From Plantibacter auratus (GTDB lineage: Bacteria; Actinomycetota; Actinomycetes; Actinomycetales; Microbacteriaceae), in NCBI RefSeq assembly GCF_050587365.1, contig NZ_JBOBFV010000001.1, forward strand, positions 372,001 through 436,000: a DNA stretch of 64,000 nucleotides, in the 5' to 3' direction. The notes beneath the pieces were generated by a model. The model saw only the letters and a list, made by a program, of their open reading frames with translations, did not search any database and was not told the DNA's origin. Below, one piece after another: positions 43,481 through 52,596 of this stretch. The translations under genes were made by a program, and so were the position numbers. Numbering within the stretch: the stretch's first letter is position 1; the number at the start of each line of letters is the position of its first letter.

Positions 43481-45733
43481 TCAGGCGCCCTCAGCGGTCA
43501 GCACTCGGAGCTCGGTGCATCGCGGGGTCTCGCGATCCGGCTGCGCGACGAGCGCGAACCGCCGGACACCCCACCCGGCGCTGGTGGGCGTCAGCGGGTA
43601 CTCCGCCCACTCCAGGTCGTCGTCTCGTCCGCCCTCCTGCGGAGCGACCGGCGTGCCGTCGATCTCCAGGGTGAAACCATGGCCCGCCGGGTCGTGCAGC
43701 CAGGTCACTCTGACGACCCGGCCGAGGAGATGCGGGTCGACGAGCGTCACGGACAGACGCACGGCCGTGCTCCGCCAGCGGACACCATCCACCGCGCCGC
43801 TGGCGCTGGCCACCCCCTCGAACCCGTGATCCGCCTCCGGCTGCTGCTCACCCAGAGCGACCCGGTCGACCGTCCGTCCATCGATGCTCGCGGCGCGTCG
43901 GTCCCGTTCGGCCAAGGCGGTGCGGCGCCGAGCGACGGCGTCCTCGCCCGCCGTCGACGCCACGGGGAACGTGACGGTGTACCGCGCGTCGTGCAGACCT
44001 GCGAACGGTTCCAACGGGATCGGTCCTCGGTCGGAGTCGATCCGGAGTCGCCCGTCGGCGTCCCGGTAGGGCACAGCCGACCGCGGGACGATCGGTGCCG
44101 AGGCGAGCGGGGTGAGCGGGCCGACGGCGGTATGCGGGGCGTGGGCGCGGCCGGCCAGCACCACGTCGGTCGGCAGCGACTCGCCACGGGCGGCCAGGAC
44201 GGACGGACCCCAGAGGAGCGAGGTCCAGTCCGAGCCGTCCGGGTATGGTTCCGCACGACCGCCCATGGGGAGCTCGAACGACACGGTGTCGCCGTCGCTC
44301 CACTCGCGATCCACGACGAGGTGGCCGCGTTCGACTTCGGCGGTCACCGGAGCGCCGTTGACGAACACCTCGGGTGTCGGAACACTCCACCCGGGGACTC
44401 GGACGCGGAGCCGGAACCGCCGCGGGCCGGTGAGCCCGAGGGTGAGTCCGACCACGCCGTCGGCGGGGAAGGCCGTGCGTTGCTCCAGCTCGAGACCGAG
44501 TTCCGGGATCCGCACGACGGAGGGCGCGAAGAGCTCGACCGAGAGCGTGTCGTCGTCGAACCGGTACAGCGACTCACCGTGTTTCGCGTGGCTCTCCAGG
44601 CCGGTCCCGACGCAGCACCAGAAGCTGTGCTCCGGCGAGGAGTAGACGCGGTAGTGGTCGGGTCGCATCGAGGTGAAGTAGACGAGGCCGCCGTGCTCGG
44701 GGTGCTGCGATGACAGGAGGTGGTTGAAGAGGATCCGTTCGAGCGCGTCGGCGATCGCCGGATCGGACCCGTCGGCGCTGAGCCGTCGGCCGAGTTTGAT
44801 CAGGTTGTAGCTGTTGCAGGTCTCCGGCCCCTCCCGGTCCTCGGTCATCGGGGTGAAGTCGTCGACGGCGTGGAAGTGCTCCCGGACACTGTTGCCTCCG
44901 ATCGCGACCGTGCGCCGCGTCAGGATCGTCTCCCAGGCGAACCGCGCCGCACCGGAGAGGGCTGCATCACCATTCCGCGCGGCGAGCGCGGCGAAGCCGA
45001 CGAACTGCGGGATGCGGGTGTTGGCGTGCAGGCCGGTCAGTTCATCTGACCGGCGCGACAGCGGTTCGCTGAGGGCGGTCGACGTGAAGCGGGCGGCCAT
45101 CGCGAGATGGCGGGGGTCGCCCGTGAGGTCGAAGAGGTCGACGTACGCCTCGTTCATTCCGCCGATCTCGGTCTCGAGCATGAGCTGGAAGTGCTCGTCG
45201 TCGATCCCTGCGGCGAGCTCCTCCCACCACGTGGCGAGGCGCAGGACGACATCGCGCGCCACCTGACTCCCGGTCAGGCGGGCAGCATCGATGAGACCGG
45301 CGTACAGCTTGTGCAGGTTGTACCAGGGCACCCAGCGGCCGGCGCGGAAGGTCGACTCGGTGATCCCCGCTGCGACCTCGGCCCAGAGTTCGGCACTCCG
45401 AGGGACACCACCGACGTATCCGGTCCCCAGATGATCCTGTGCGCGGGCCAGTTCGGCGACCGTGTACTCCAGTCGGGAGCGCAGGACGTCGTCTCCCGTG
45501 GAGGCGACCATCAGGGAGCAGGCCGAGAGGTAGTGCCCGGCGGTGTGGCCGTCGAGTCCGCGCACCTCCCAGTCGTCGTAGGACGCCGCCCGGGGTTCCA
45601 GGCCCGCCTCACGGAGGAACGGGGCGAGCAGGCGATCGGGCTCGAGGGCTCGCAGGTAGGCGCGGTCGGCCTCCTGGGCCTGGAACAGGGGCCCACCGGT
45701 GAGCGCGACCTGGGAGATCGGGACGAACGGCAT
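43481..45733 (-). CDS. GH127 beta-L-arabinofuranosidase
   Basis: 750 aa, matching the GH127 (former DUF1680) layout: an (alpha/alpha)6 barrel (about 30-400), then beta-sandwich domains. The metal-thiolate active site of characterised enzymes is present: Glu304 and Cys306 in GPETCNSYN, and Cys373/Cys374 in FWCCVGTG (zinc ligands and cysteine nucleophile in HypBA1). It should release terminal beta-L-arabinofuranose, as found on plant hydroxyproline-rich glycoproteins. There is no signal peptide, so it works on imported oligosaccharides. Only two bases separate it from GH3 upstream. Confidence 0.93.
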   Translation of the reverse strand: MPFVPISQVALTGGPLFQAQEADRAYLRALEPDRLLAPFLREAGLEPRAASYDDWEVRGLDGHTAGHYLSACSLMVASTGDDVLRSRLEYTVAELARAQDHLGTGYVGGVPRSAELWAEVAAGITESTFRAGRWVPWYNLHKLYAGLIDAARLTGSQVARDVVLRLATWWEELAAGIDDEHFQLMLETEIGGMNEAYVDLFDLTGDPRHLAMAARFTSTALSEPLSRRSDELTGLHANTRIPQFVGFAALAARNGDAALSGAARFAWETILTRRTVAIGGNSVREHFHAVDDFTPMTEDREGPETCNSYNLIKLGRRLSADGSDPAIADALERILFNHLLSSQHPEHGGLVYFTSMRPDHYRVYSSPEHSFWCCVGTGLESHAKHGESLYRFDDDTLSVELFAPSVVRIPELGLELEQRTAFPADGVVGLTLGLTGPRRFRLRVRVPGWSVPTPEVFVNGAPVTAEVERGHLVVDREWSDGDTVSFELPMGGRAEPYPDGSDWTSLLWGPSVLAARGESLPTDVVLAGRAHAPHTAVGPLTPLASAPIVPRSAVPYRDADGRLRIDSDRGPIPLEPFAGLHDARYTVTFPVASTAGEDAVARRRTALAERDRRAASIDGRTVDRVALGEQQPEADHGFEGVASASGAVDGVRWRSTAVRLSVTLVDPHLLGRVVRVTWLHDPAGHGFTLEIDGTPVAPQEGGRDDDLEWAEYPLTPTSAGWGVRRFALVAQPDRETPRCTELRVLTAEGA

Positions 45734-45735
45734 GG

Positions 45736-48096
45736 TCAGGCCTTCCTCGCGACCGCGTCGACACGCCGCCAGTCCACGCGGAGCTCGCGCGGCCCGACCA
45801 GCTCCCGCCTGCTACCGGTCACCTCGATCGTGTGGGTGAGCGGACGCTCGAGTGCCGACGGACCGGCGGACAGGACGTACGTCCCCGGTTCGACCACCCG
45901 ACGGCCGTCGACTCCGGTGAAGGACAAGCGGTCGGCCGACACCGAGAACCGCACCGTGGCCGACGTCCCGGCAGCGACCGTGAGGCGTGCGAATGCGAGC
46001 AGTTCGACCGAGGGACGCACGACGGAGGCGACCGGATCCGTACCGTAGAGCTGGATCACCTCGACGGCGTCCTCGACGCCCATGTTCTCGACGGTGACGT
46101 CGACGAGGACCTCACCGTCGACGGCGAGCTCCGCTGTACTCGTGAGCGATCGGTAGCGGACGTCCCCGGCGGTGAGGCCGTGACCGAACGGGAAGAGCGG
46201 CGTGGGGTCGAGCACGCTGATCCCGCGGGACGCCAGACCGAGCGGCGGCTGCAGGTAGGTGCCCGGCATGGCCGGTGAACGAGGGATCTGCACCGGGAGC
46301 CGTCCGCTCGGCTGCACGCGGCCGGACAGCAGCCCCGCGACGGCCGCCGCGCCCTCCTGCCCGGGGAAGAACGCCTGGACCAGTGCGTCGGCCCGGTCGT
46401 AGTCCCCCAGCGCATAGGGTCGCCCGGACAGCACGGTCAGGACGACGGGCGTCCCGGTCGCGAGGACGGCGAGCACGAGGTCGTGCTGGCCCCCGGGGAG
46501 GCGCAGGTCCTCGGCGTCACAGCCTTCTCCCGAAGTACCATCGCCGAACAGGCCCGCGATGTCGCCCACGGCCAGCACGACGACGTCGGCTGAACGGGCG
46601 GCCTCGACGGCGGCCGGAACGTCCTCCCGACCGGTCTCGGTGATGCTGCATCCCGGTTCGACGACGATGTCCGCCGCCGGGAACTCGGTACGCACCGCGT
46701 CCAGGATCGTCGGGATGGTGATGCCGAGATCGTGCCCGGGGTGCTTCGACAGCACGTGGTTGGGGAACGCGTAGCAGCCCACGAGACTGCGGAACTGGTC
46801 GGCCGCCGGCCCGATCACGGCGACGCGCGCGGTGGTCTGGAGCGGGAGGACGGCGCGGTTCCGGAGGAGGACGACCGACTCCTCGGCCAGACGCGTCGCG
46901 ATGGCGCGGTTTCGGGGGCCGTCGAGATCGGTCGATGAGGCGTGCTCCGGCACGAGCGGACCCCCGTCGAGCAGGCCGAGCTCGATCTTCTGCCGCAGGT
47001 GCCGGAGCACGGCCCGGTCGACGAGCCGCTCGTCGAGCGCCCCGTCCTGGACCAGCCCGACGAGACCGGCGCCGTAGCCGGCGGTCTCCGGGAGCTCGAC
47101 GTCGATCCCGGCGGTGAGGGCGAGCGCGCCGGCTTCCGTCGCCTCGCTCGCGACGTGGTGCATCGTCGCGAGGAACGGGATCGCCCAGTAGTCGGCGACG
47201 ACGGTGCCGTCGAAACCCCAGTCGTCGCGCAGGATACCGGTGAGCAACTCGACACTGGCGCCCGCGGGGACGCCGTCGAGATCGGTGTAGGCGTTCATCA
47301 CGCTTCGCGCTCCCCCGAGCCGGATCGCCGTCTCGAACGGCGGAAGCACGATATCGGCGAGCTCGCGGCGCCCCATGCTCACCGGGGCGTGGTTCTTCGC
47401 GCCTCGGGACGCGGCATAGCCGGCGAAGTGCTTGAGCGTCGCCACCACCCCGGACCGCTCGAGACCACGCACGTACGCGGCGCCGAGCTGACCCACGAGG
47501 TAGGGGTCCTCCCCCAGCGTCTCCTCGACCCGACCCCAGCGGTAGTCGCGCACGACGTCGAGGACCGGCGCGAGTCCCTGATGGACCCCGACCGAGCGGA
47601 GGTCGTCTCCGATCGCCTCCGCCATCCGCTCCACGAGCTCCTCGTCGAACGAGGCGGCCCAGGCGAGCGGCGTCGGGAAGGCGGTCGCACCGTACGCGGC
47701 GAACCCCGTCAGACACTCCTCGTGCGCGATCGCGGGGATACCGAACCGGTTGCCGGCCACGACCTGTCGTTGCCGTTCCCGCAGGCGATCGACGCCCTCG
47801 GCCACCGTCACCGGTTCGGTCCCGAAGATGCGCGTCAACTGCCCGAGGCCACCGGTGAAGTCGCCGGTGGACGCCGATGCCGGCGCAGCCGGGTCGTCGG
47901 AGCCGTCCACGCTCGGCGCGAAGTCGCCCGCCGCGTCGGTGAACCAGACCGAACCGAGCTGCCCGACCTTCTCCTCGAGAGTCATCTCACCGAGGAGTGC
48001 TCGCGCCCGCTCGTCGGGTGACGCCCGTCGGTCGTTCCAGACGCCGCAGACGCTGCCCGACGTGGTCGGCGTGACGCCGTCGTGTTGCAGGGTCAT
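45736..48096 (-). CDS. GH3 beta-glycosidase (beta-xylosidase/beta-glucosidase type)
   Basis: 786 aa. The N-terminal barrel includes GVHQGLAPVLDVVRDYRWGRVEETLGEDPYL, LKHFAGYAASRGAKNHAP and the nucleophile in VVADYWAI (Asp302). The alpha/beta sandwich domain and a C-terminal fibronectin-III-like domain (about 660-770) follow. No signal peptide. It cleaves beta-linked sugars from non-reducing ends; the sugar cannot be fixed from the sequence. The ATG at 48096 overlaps the permease stop (ATGA). An open frame continues far upstream inside the permease gene and is not the real protein. Confidence 0.92.
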   Translation of the reverse strand: MTLQHDGVTPTTSGSVCGVWNDRRASPDERARALLGEMTLEEKVGQLGSVWFTDAAGDFAPSVDGSDDPAAPASASTGDFTGGLGQLTRIFGTEPVTVAEGVDRLRERQRQVVAGNRFGIPAIAHEECLTGFAAYGATAFPTPLAWAASFDEELVERMAEAIGDDLRSVGVHQGLAPVLDVVRDYRWGRVEETLGEDPYLVGQLGAAYVRGLERSGVVATLKHFAGYAASRGAKNHAPVSMGRRELADIVLPPFETAIRLGGARSVMNAYTDLDGVPAGASVELLTGILRDDWGFDGTVVADYWAIPFLATMHHVASEATEAGALALTAGIDVELPETAGYGAGLVGLVQDGALDERLVDRAVLRHLRQKIELGLLDGGPLVPEHASSTDLDGPRNRAIATRLAEESVVLLRNRAVLPLQTTARVAVIGPAADQFRSLVGCYAFPNHVLSKHPGHDLGITIPTILDAVRTEFPAADIVVEPGCSITETGREDVPAAVEAARSADVVVLAVGDIAGLFGDGTSGEGCDAEDLRLPGGQHDLVLAVLATGTPVVLTVLSGRPYALGDYDRADALVQAFFPGQEGAAAVAGLLSGRVQPSGRLPVQIPRSPAMPGTYLQPPLGLASRGISVLDPTPLFPFGHGLTAGDVRYRSLTSTAELAVDGEVLVDVTVENMGVEDAVEVIQLYGTDPVASVVRPSVELLAFARLTVAAGTSATVRFSVSADRLSFTGVDGRRVVEPGTYVLSAGPSALERPLTHTIEVTGSRRELVGPRELRVDWRRVDAVARKA

Positions 48097-48986
48097 CCCT
48101 TGAACGCTCCGTCCATGATCCCGGTCACCATGCGCTTGCCGACGAAGATGAACGCGATGAGCAGCGGGATGGTGGCCAGGAAGGACCCGGCCATCGCCAG
48201 GCCGAGGTCGATCGACCGCTGCGACTGCAGGGCCTTGATCGCGATCTGGACCGTGTACATCTCGGGCGACTTCAGGACGATGAACGGCCAGAGGAAGTCG
48301 TTCCAGGATCCGACGAAGCCGAGCAGTCCCAGGACGAACGCCGCCGGTCGGATGACCGGGAAGACGATCCGCCAGAAGATCTGCCAGGTGTTGGCACCGT
48401 CGAGCCTCGCCGCCTGGAGCAGCTCGTCGCTCACGGAACTCGAGATGTGCTGACGCATCCAGAAGATGCCGAACGCGCTCGCGAGGCCGGGGACGATGAG
48501 TGCCTGCAAAGTGTCCACCCAGTCGAGCGCGGAGATGATCAAGTACTGCGGGATCACGCTCAGCTGCGTCGGCACGGTCATGGTGAGGACCACGAGGATG
48601 AACAGCGCGTTGCGGCCGCGGAACTCCAGTTTCGCGAAGGCGAATCCGGCCAGGGCGCAGAGCAGGGCCGATCCGACGCCGATCGACAGCGCGACGATGA
48701 GGCTGTTGATCATCGATTGGATGAACGGCACGGTCTCGAGCACGAGCCCCACGAGGTGGAACAGGTTGTCGCCCGGGTACAGCCGCGGTGGCAGGGTGGT
48801 CGCCGTCGCCGAGTCCGTGGTCGCGACGACGAACATGAAGTACAGCGGGAACATGCTCACGATGACGGCGCACACGAGGAGGACGTAGGTGTACCAGGGG
48901 ATGCGGCCGATCCGGCCGCCGTTCCGTTTCCGGCCGGCGGAGGTCGCGCTCGCCATCAGCTGGGTGGAGTTGAGCGTCTCGGACAT
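48093..48986 (-). CDS. ABC sugar transporter permease (MalG/AraQ type)
   Basis: 297 aa, six membrane helices. The EAA-type loop for contact with the ATPase is DELLQAARLDGANTWQIFWRIVFP. It pairs with the permease encoded upstream to form the channel of a CUT1-type importer. It overlaps that gene's stop by one base (TGATG) and the downstream GH3 start by four bases, so translation through import and hydrolysis genes is coupled. No ATPase gene is in the locus; a shared MsmK-like ATPase elsewhere is likely. Confidence 0.94.
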   Translation of the reverse strand: MSETLNSTQLMASATSAGRKRNGGRIGRIPWYTYVLLVCAVIVSMFPLYFMFVVATTDSATATTLPPRLYPGDNLFHLVGLVLETVPFIQSMINSLIVALSIGVGSALLCALAGFAFAKLEFRGRNALFILVVLTMTVPTQLSVIPQYLIISALDWVDTLQALIVPGLASAFGIFWMRQHISSSVSDELLQAARLDGANTWQIFWRIVFPVIRPAAFVLGLLGFVGSWNDFLWPFIVLKSPEMYTVQIAIKALQSQRSIDLGLAMAGSFLATIPLLIAFIFVGKRMVTGIMDGAFKG

Positions 48987-49945
48987 CAGCGTCCTCCTCG
49001 GGTGCGGGTGGACAGGAAGAAGTTCAGCAGGGCGACGAGGACGACGATCACGAACAGCGCGACGCCGATCGCCGAGCCGTATCCGAACTCGAACTGGCCG
49101 AAGCCCTGCTCGTAGAGGAACAGCGTGAGCGTCTGGCACTGTCGTGCCGCACCGCAGGTGAGGCCGGTGGCCGGGTTCACCAGCAGTGGTTCGGTGAACA
49201 CCTGGAGCCCACCGATCGTCGAGGTGACGATGGTGAACACGATGATGGGACGCAACGACGGGATGGTGATGTAGACGAACTGCTTCCAGCCGCCGGCGCC
49301 GTCGACGGCGGCCGCCTCGTACACGTCGCGAGGGATCGCCTGCAATGCCGCCAGGTAGAGCAGCGTCGTGTAGCCCGTCCACCGCCAGACGACCATGAGC
49401 GCGACGAGGAACCACGAGCCGACCTTGTCGTTGAGGAAGTCGACGTGGTCACCGCCGAAGAAGCTGATGAGGTAGTTGAAGAGCCCGTAGTCACGGTCGA
49501 ACAGCTGGGCGAACACGATCGTGGTCGCGGCGACCGAGGTGATGTACGGCACGAGCATCGCCATCCGGAACCCGGTGGCGAAGCGCAGGCGGACGTGGTT
49601 CAGCAGATGGGCGAGGCCCAGGGCGATGACCAGCTGCGGCACCGTGGAGATGATGAAGATCGCGAAGGTGTTGAGCATCGCGTTCCAGAACCGTGGGTCG
49701 GCCGCGAGCCTGGTGAAGTTGTCGAAGCCGATGAAGGTCTGCTGACCGATCGGGTTCCAGTCGAAGAGGGACACCACGAAGGTGAACAGGAGCGGGATCA
49801 GGCCGAAGACGGCGAAGATCAGGAAGAACGGGGCGATGTAGACGTAGGGGGCGAAGCGTTCCGGCAGGGTGTTGCGGATCCGCGTCCCGATACCGGGTGG
49901 CGACTGTTTCGGCAGCAGCCGAGGTGGGGCGATGTGCGTGGTCAC
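48986..49945 (-). CDS. ABC sugar transporter permease (MalF/AraP type)
   Basis: 319 aa with six membrane helices starting at about residue 37 (VYIAPFFLIFAVFGLIPLL). The EAA motif is RDVYEAAAVDGAGGWKQFVYITIPSLRP. A periplasmic-side loop has two cysteines (GLTCGAARQC). GTG start with AAGGA upstream. It follows the binding-protein gene after 82 bases that contain a strong hairpin, so permease levels are probably lower than those of the binding protein. Confidence 0.94.
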   Translation of the reverse strand: MTTHIAPPRLLPKQSPPGIGTRIRNTLPERFAPYVYIAPFFLIFAVFGLIPLLFTFVVSLFDWNPIGQQTFIGFDNFTRLAADPRFWNAMLNTFAIFIISTVPQLVIALGLAHLLNHVRLRFATGFRMAMLVPYITSVAATTIVFAQLFDRDYGLFNYLISFFGGDHVDFLNDKVGSWFLVALMVVWRWTGYTTLLYLAALQAIPRDVYEAAAVDGAGGWKQFVYITIPSLRPIIVFTIVTSTIGGLQVFTEPLLVNPATGLTCGAARQCQTLTLFLYEQGFGQFEFGYGSAIGVALFVIVVLVALLNFFLSTRTRGGR

Positions 49946-49957
49946 GATGATCCTTCA

Positions 49958-49993
49958 GGGGCGTTCCGGCGTGCTGCTCGGCCGGAACGCCCC
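49958..49993 (-). terminator. Intra-operon hairpin after the binding-protein gene
   Basis: A perfect 13-bp stem pairs 49958-49970 with 49981-49993 around a 10-base loop, between the binding-protein gene and the first permease gene. Such hairpins commonly stabilise the binding-protein mRNA or cause partial termination. Confidence 0.75.
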
Positions 49994-50027
49994 GGGTCGG
50001 AGCGGACGGGTGGACGGGGTCGTCGGG

Positions 50028-51287
50028 TCAGCCGCCGAGGGCGTCCTTCACGGCCTTCATCGCGACGTCCCAGGCCTTGTCCGGTGGGGTGTTGCCGGCT
50101 TCGACGTCCGTCACGGTGTTGATCATCGCCGAACCGATCGTCGCCGTCTCCGGACCGTTGAAGAACGGCTTGAACTCCTGCAGGGACTTGCCGAGCACGG
50201 CACCGATCTTCGAGTCGCCGAAGAACGGGTCGGTGTAGTCGGCGATCGCCGTGGACTCGTACGCGGAGACCGTGCTGGGCAGGGCGCCGGTGTCGGTGAA
50301 GTTCTGCAGCTGCGACTCGGGCGACTGCATCTCCTTGATGTAGGCCCACGCCGCCTCCGGGTTCGCCGCGCGCTTCGGGATGGCGAGGTAGCTGCCACCC
50401 CAGTTGCCGGCGACCTTGGGGACCGTCGTCACGCGCCACTGGCCCGAGGTGTCGGGAGCGTCCGTCTTGATGCTCTTCAGCATCCAGGAGGGAGCTGCCA
50501 TCGCGGCGAAGGCGCCGTTGGTCTTGCCCGTGCTCCAGCCGGTGGAGAAGGCGGGGACGTTCGCGGTGATACCGGCCTCGATCGCCTTGATCGAGATGTC
50601 GAACGCCTCCTTCACCTGCGGATTCGTGTCGTACACGAGCTCACCCTCGGGCGTGTAGTACTTCTCGTCGACCTGGTTCACGGTCTGGAAGAAGACCGAG
50701 GTGCCGGCGTTGTCGAGGAACGGCTTCCCGGTGGCGGCGACGTACTGCTGGCCGACGGAGATGAAGTCGTCCCAGGTGGGCCAGAGCGCGGCGACCGCGT
50801 CCGGTTCCGACGGCAGGCCGGCGGCCTCGAAGAGGTCGGCGCGGTACGCCATCGACATCCCGCCCACGTCGGTCGGCACCCCGATGACGGCGTCGTTCTG
50901 AGCCACCGCCTGGTCCCAGACCCACGGCAGGTAGTCCCCGGAGATGTCGTCGGCGCCCATCGTGCTCAGGTCGACGAAGTTGTCGGGGTTCGCGACGAAG
51001 TTGGGCATGTCGTCCCCCTGGATGAGCACCAGGTCGGGGACCTTACCGCCGGCCAGCGCTGCGGTGAGCGCCTGGGCGGTCTCCTGCGTGCTGCCGACCT
51101 CGGTGAGCTTGACGGTGATGTCGGGGTGCGCTTCCTTGTACTTCTCGACATCGGCCTTCTGGTTGATGCCCGTGAAGGACCAGAACTGGAAGGTCTTGTC
51201 ATCGCCGCCACCGGACCCGGAACAACCGGTGACCAGGGCGCCGACCATGACGGCGACGGTTGCTGCTGCTGCAAGACGGAATTTCAC
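50028..51287 (-). CDS. Extracellular solute-binding lipoprotein of the sugar importer
   Basis: 419 aa. Signal peptide with lipobox LVTGC (lipidated Cys22), then a type-1 sugar-binding fold: TFQFWSFTGINQKADVEKYKEAHPDITVKL, DLVLIQGDDMPNF and GVPTDVGGMSMAYRADLF. It captures oligosaccharides outside the membrane for the two permeases encoded next. GTG start with GGAGGGGG about 8 bases upstream. It is the first gene of the leftward unit and faces the control region shared with the rightward LacI gene. Confidence 0.94.
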   Translation of the reverse strand: MKFRLAAAATVAVMVGALVTGCSGSGGGDDKTFQFWSFTGINQKADVEKYKEAHPDITVKLTEVGSTQETAQALTAALAGGKVPDLVLIQGDDMPNFVANPDNFVDLSTMGADDISGDYLPWVWDQAVAQNDAVIGVPTDVGGMSMAYRADLFEAAGLPSEPDAVAALWPTWDDFISVGQQYVAATGKPFLDNAGTSVFFQTVNQVDEKYYTPEGELVYDTNPQVKEAFDISIKAIEAGITANVPAFSTGWSTGKTNGAFAAMAAPSWMLKSIKTDAPDTSGQWRVTTVPKVAGNWGGSYLAIPKRAANPEAAWAYIKEMQSPESQLQNFTDTGALPSTVSAYESTAIADYTDPFFGDSKIGAVLGKSLQEFKPFFNGPETATIGSAMINTVTDVEAGNTPPDKAWDVAMKAVKDALGG

Positions 51288-51350
51288 TGGAAATCCCCCT
51301 CCTATGCGGGATCGTGTTCCGCGGTGTCGCGCTACGTTGCGGTCACCGGC

Positions 51351-51368
51351 CGGAGATCGCTCTCCGGC
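51351..51368. promoter_or_regulatory. Inverted repeat in the divergent control region
   Basis: CCGGAGA and TCTCCGG flank a TCGC centre. It lies 64 bases from the binding-protein start and could be an operator or a leader hairpin. Confidence 0.4.
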
Positions 51369-51454
51369 TCGCGCCGATGTCGACTGGATCGGGGAGCATC
51401 CGGACCGTTCGGGCGTGGTGATCACCATAGGCAGCGGGGTTCCGGGGCACCAGG

Positions 51455-51468
51455 GCAATATTGCGCAA
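51455..51468. promoter_or_regulatory. Candidate LacI-type operator
   Basis: Two overlapping palindromes, GCAATATTGC (51455-51464) and TTGCGCAA (51461-51468), stand out as AT-rich in a GC-rich region, midway between the binding-protein gene and the LacI gene. The CG-centred half resembles LacI-family operators. Confidence 0.5.
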
Positions 51469-51545
51469 CTCGGAGACCGCTCTCTCGGATTCTGCGATGC
51501 TCGTTGCCAGACCACCGGCAGGTGGACGATCGCAAAGGAGCGAGG

Positions 51546-52544
51546 ATGCGCAAACCGACCCTGGTCGACGTCGCCCGAGAGGCCGGCGTCTCCCGAGCGA
51601 CCGCGTCGCGGGTCCTCGCCGGTGCCTCGACGGTCGACGCCTCGATGGTCGTCGCGGTGCGCGAAGCGGCCGTGAGACTGGCCTACCGCACGAATGTCGC
51701 AGCCCGGTCGCTCGCCGGAGGCAGGACGGGCGCGGTCGCGATCGTCATCGCGGCGGGCGAGCTCGAACCGTTCTCCGGATCGTTCGTCGCGGCACCGCTC
51801 AAGGGCGCCACCGCCGCGCTCCTGTCGGCAGCCCAGCAGCCCGCGCTCTTCCTCGCCGACCCGCGCCAACTCGACGCGCTCGTCGCCTACCTGGCGGCGC
51901 ACTACGTGGACGGGGCGGTGGTGATCCTGCAGCACGAGATCAGCACCATCACCCAGGCGCTCGCCTCGGTGGACCTCCCGATCGTCTTCGTCGGCCGCCC
52001 GATGGGTGAGCACACGGAGGACGTCACCTTCGTCGACTCCGACAACTACGCCGGCGGTCGTCTCGCGGCGGAACACCTGATCGCGCTCGGCCGCACGCGG
52101 ATCGGCGTCATCTCGGGCCCCGCCGACATGGCCGCGTCCAGCGACCGTGTCCGAGGCTGGCGGGACGTCCTCACCGAACGCGGCCTCGACACCCGTGCGG
52201 TCGCCCGAGGCGACTTCACCATGCCGAGCGGGTCGTCGGCCATGGCACGGTTGCTCTCCCGGTACCCGGACCTCGACGCCGTCTTCGCGGGCTCCGACCT
52301 CATGGCGGTCGGCGCGATGCGCGTCCTCGAGGCCAGTGGCCGGACGGTCCCGGACGACATCGCGCTCGTCGGATTCGACGACACGGTCGTCGCGGCAACC
52401 GCGGAGCCACCGCTGACCTCGGTCCGTCAGCCGTTGGAACAGATGGGCAGGGTCGCCGCGGAACTCGTCATGGAGCTCATCGCCGGCCGGACGACCGCTC
52501 CGCGCTGGCTCGACACCACGCTCGTCGTCCGGGACTCAGCCTGA
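51546..52544 (+). CDS. LacI-family regulator (first gene of the rightward hydrolase operon)
   Basis: 332 aa. The HTH is TLVDVAREAGVSRATASRVLAGASTVDASMVVAVREAA with the hinge helix RTNVAARSLAGG, followed by a ligand domain ending ALVGFDDTVVAATAEPPLTSVRQP. AAAGGAGCGAGG precedes the ATG. It is divergent from the importer operon and upstream of GH36, so it probably represses both sides until an inducing sugar appears. Confidence 0.93.
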   Translation: MRKPTLVDVAREAGVSRATASRVLAGASTVDASMVVAVREAAVRLAYRTNVAARSLAGGRTGAVAIVIAAGELEPFSGSFVAAPLKGATAALLSAAQQPALFLADPRQLDALVAYLAAHYVDGAVVILQHEISTITQALASVDLPIVFVGRPMGEHTEDVTFVDSDNYAGGRLAAEHLIALGRTRIGVISGPADMAASSDRVRGWRDVLTERGLDTRAVARGDFTMPSGSSAMARLLSRYPDLDAVFAGSDLMAVGAMRVLEASGRTVPDDIALVGFDDTVVAATAEPPLTSVRQPLEQMGRVAAELVMELIAGRTTAPRWLDTTLVVRDSA

Positions 52545-52596
52545 CCTTCGGCCCACCGGCCGTCATACCCGCCTCACCGACCGCTTCGGAGGAATC

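Noticed and set aside
48097..48873. In-frame N-terminal extension of the GH3 gene into the permease gene
   Set aside because: The extension is Arg/His/Pro-rich, has no homology to GH3, and the ATG at 48096 forms a standard ATGA overlap with the permease stop.
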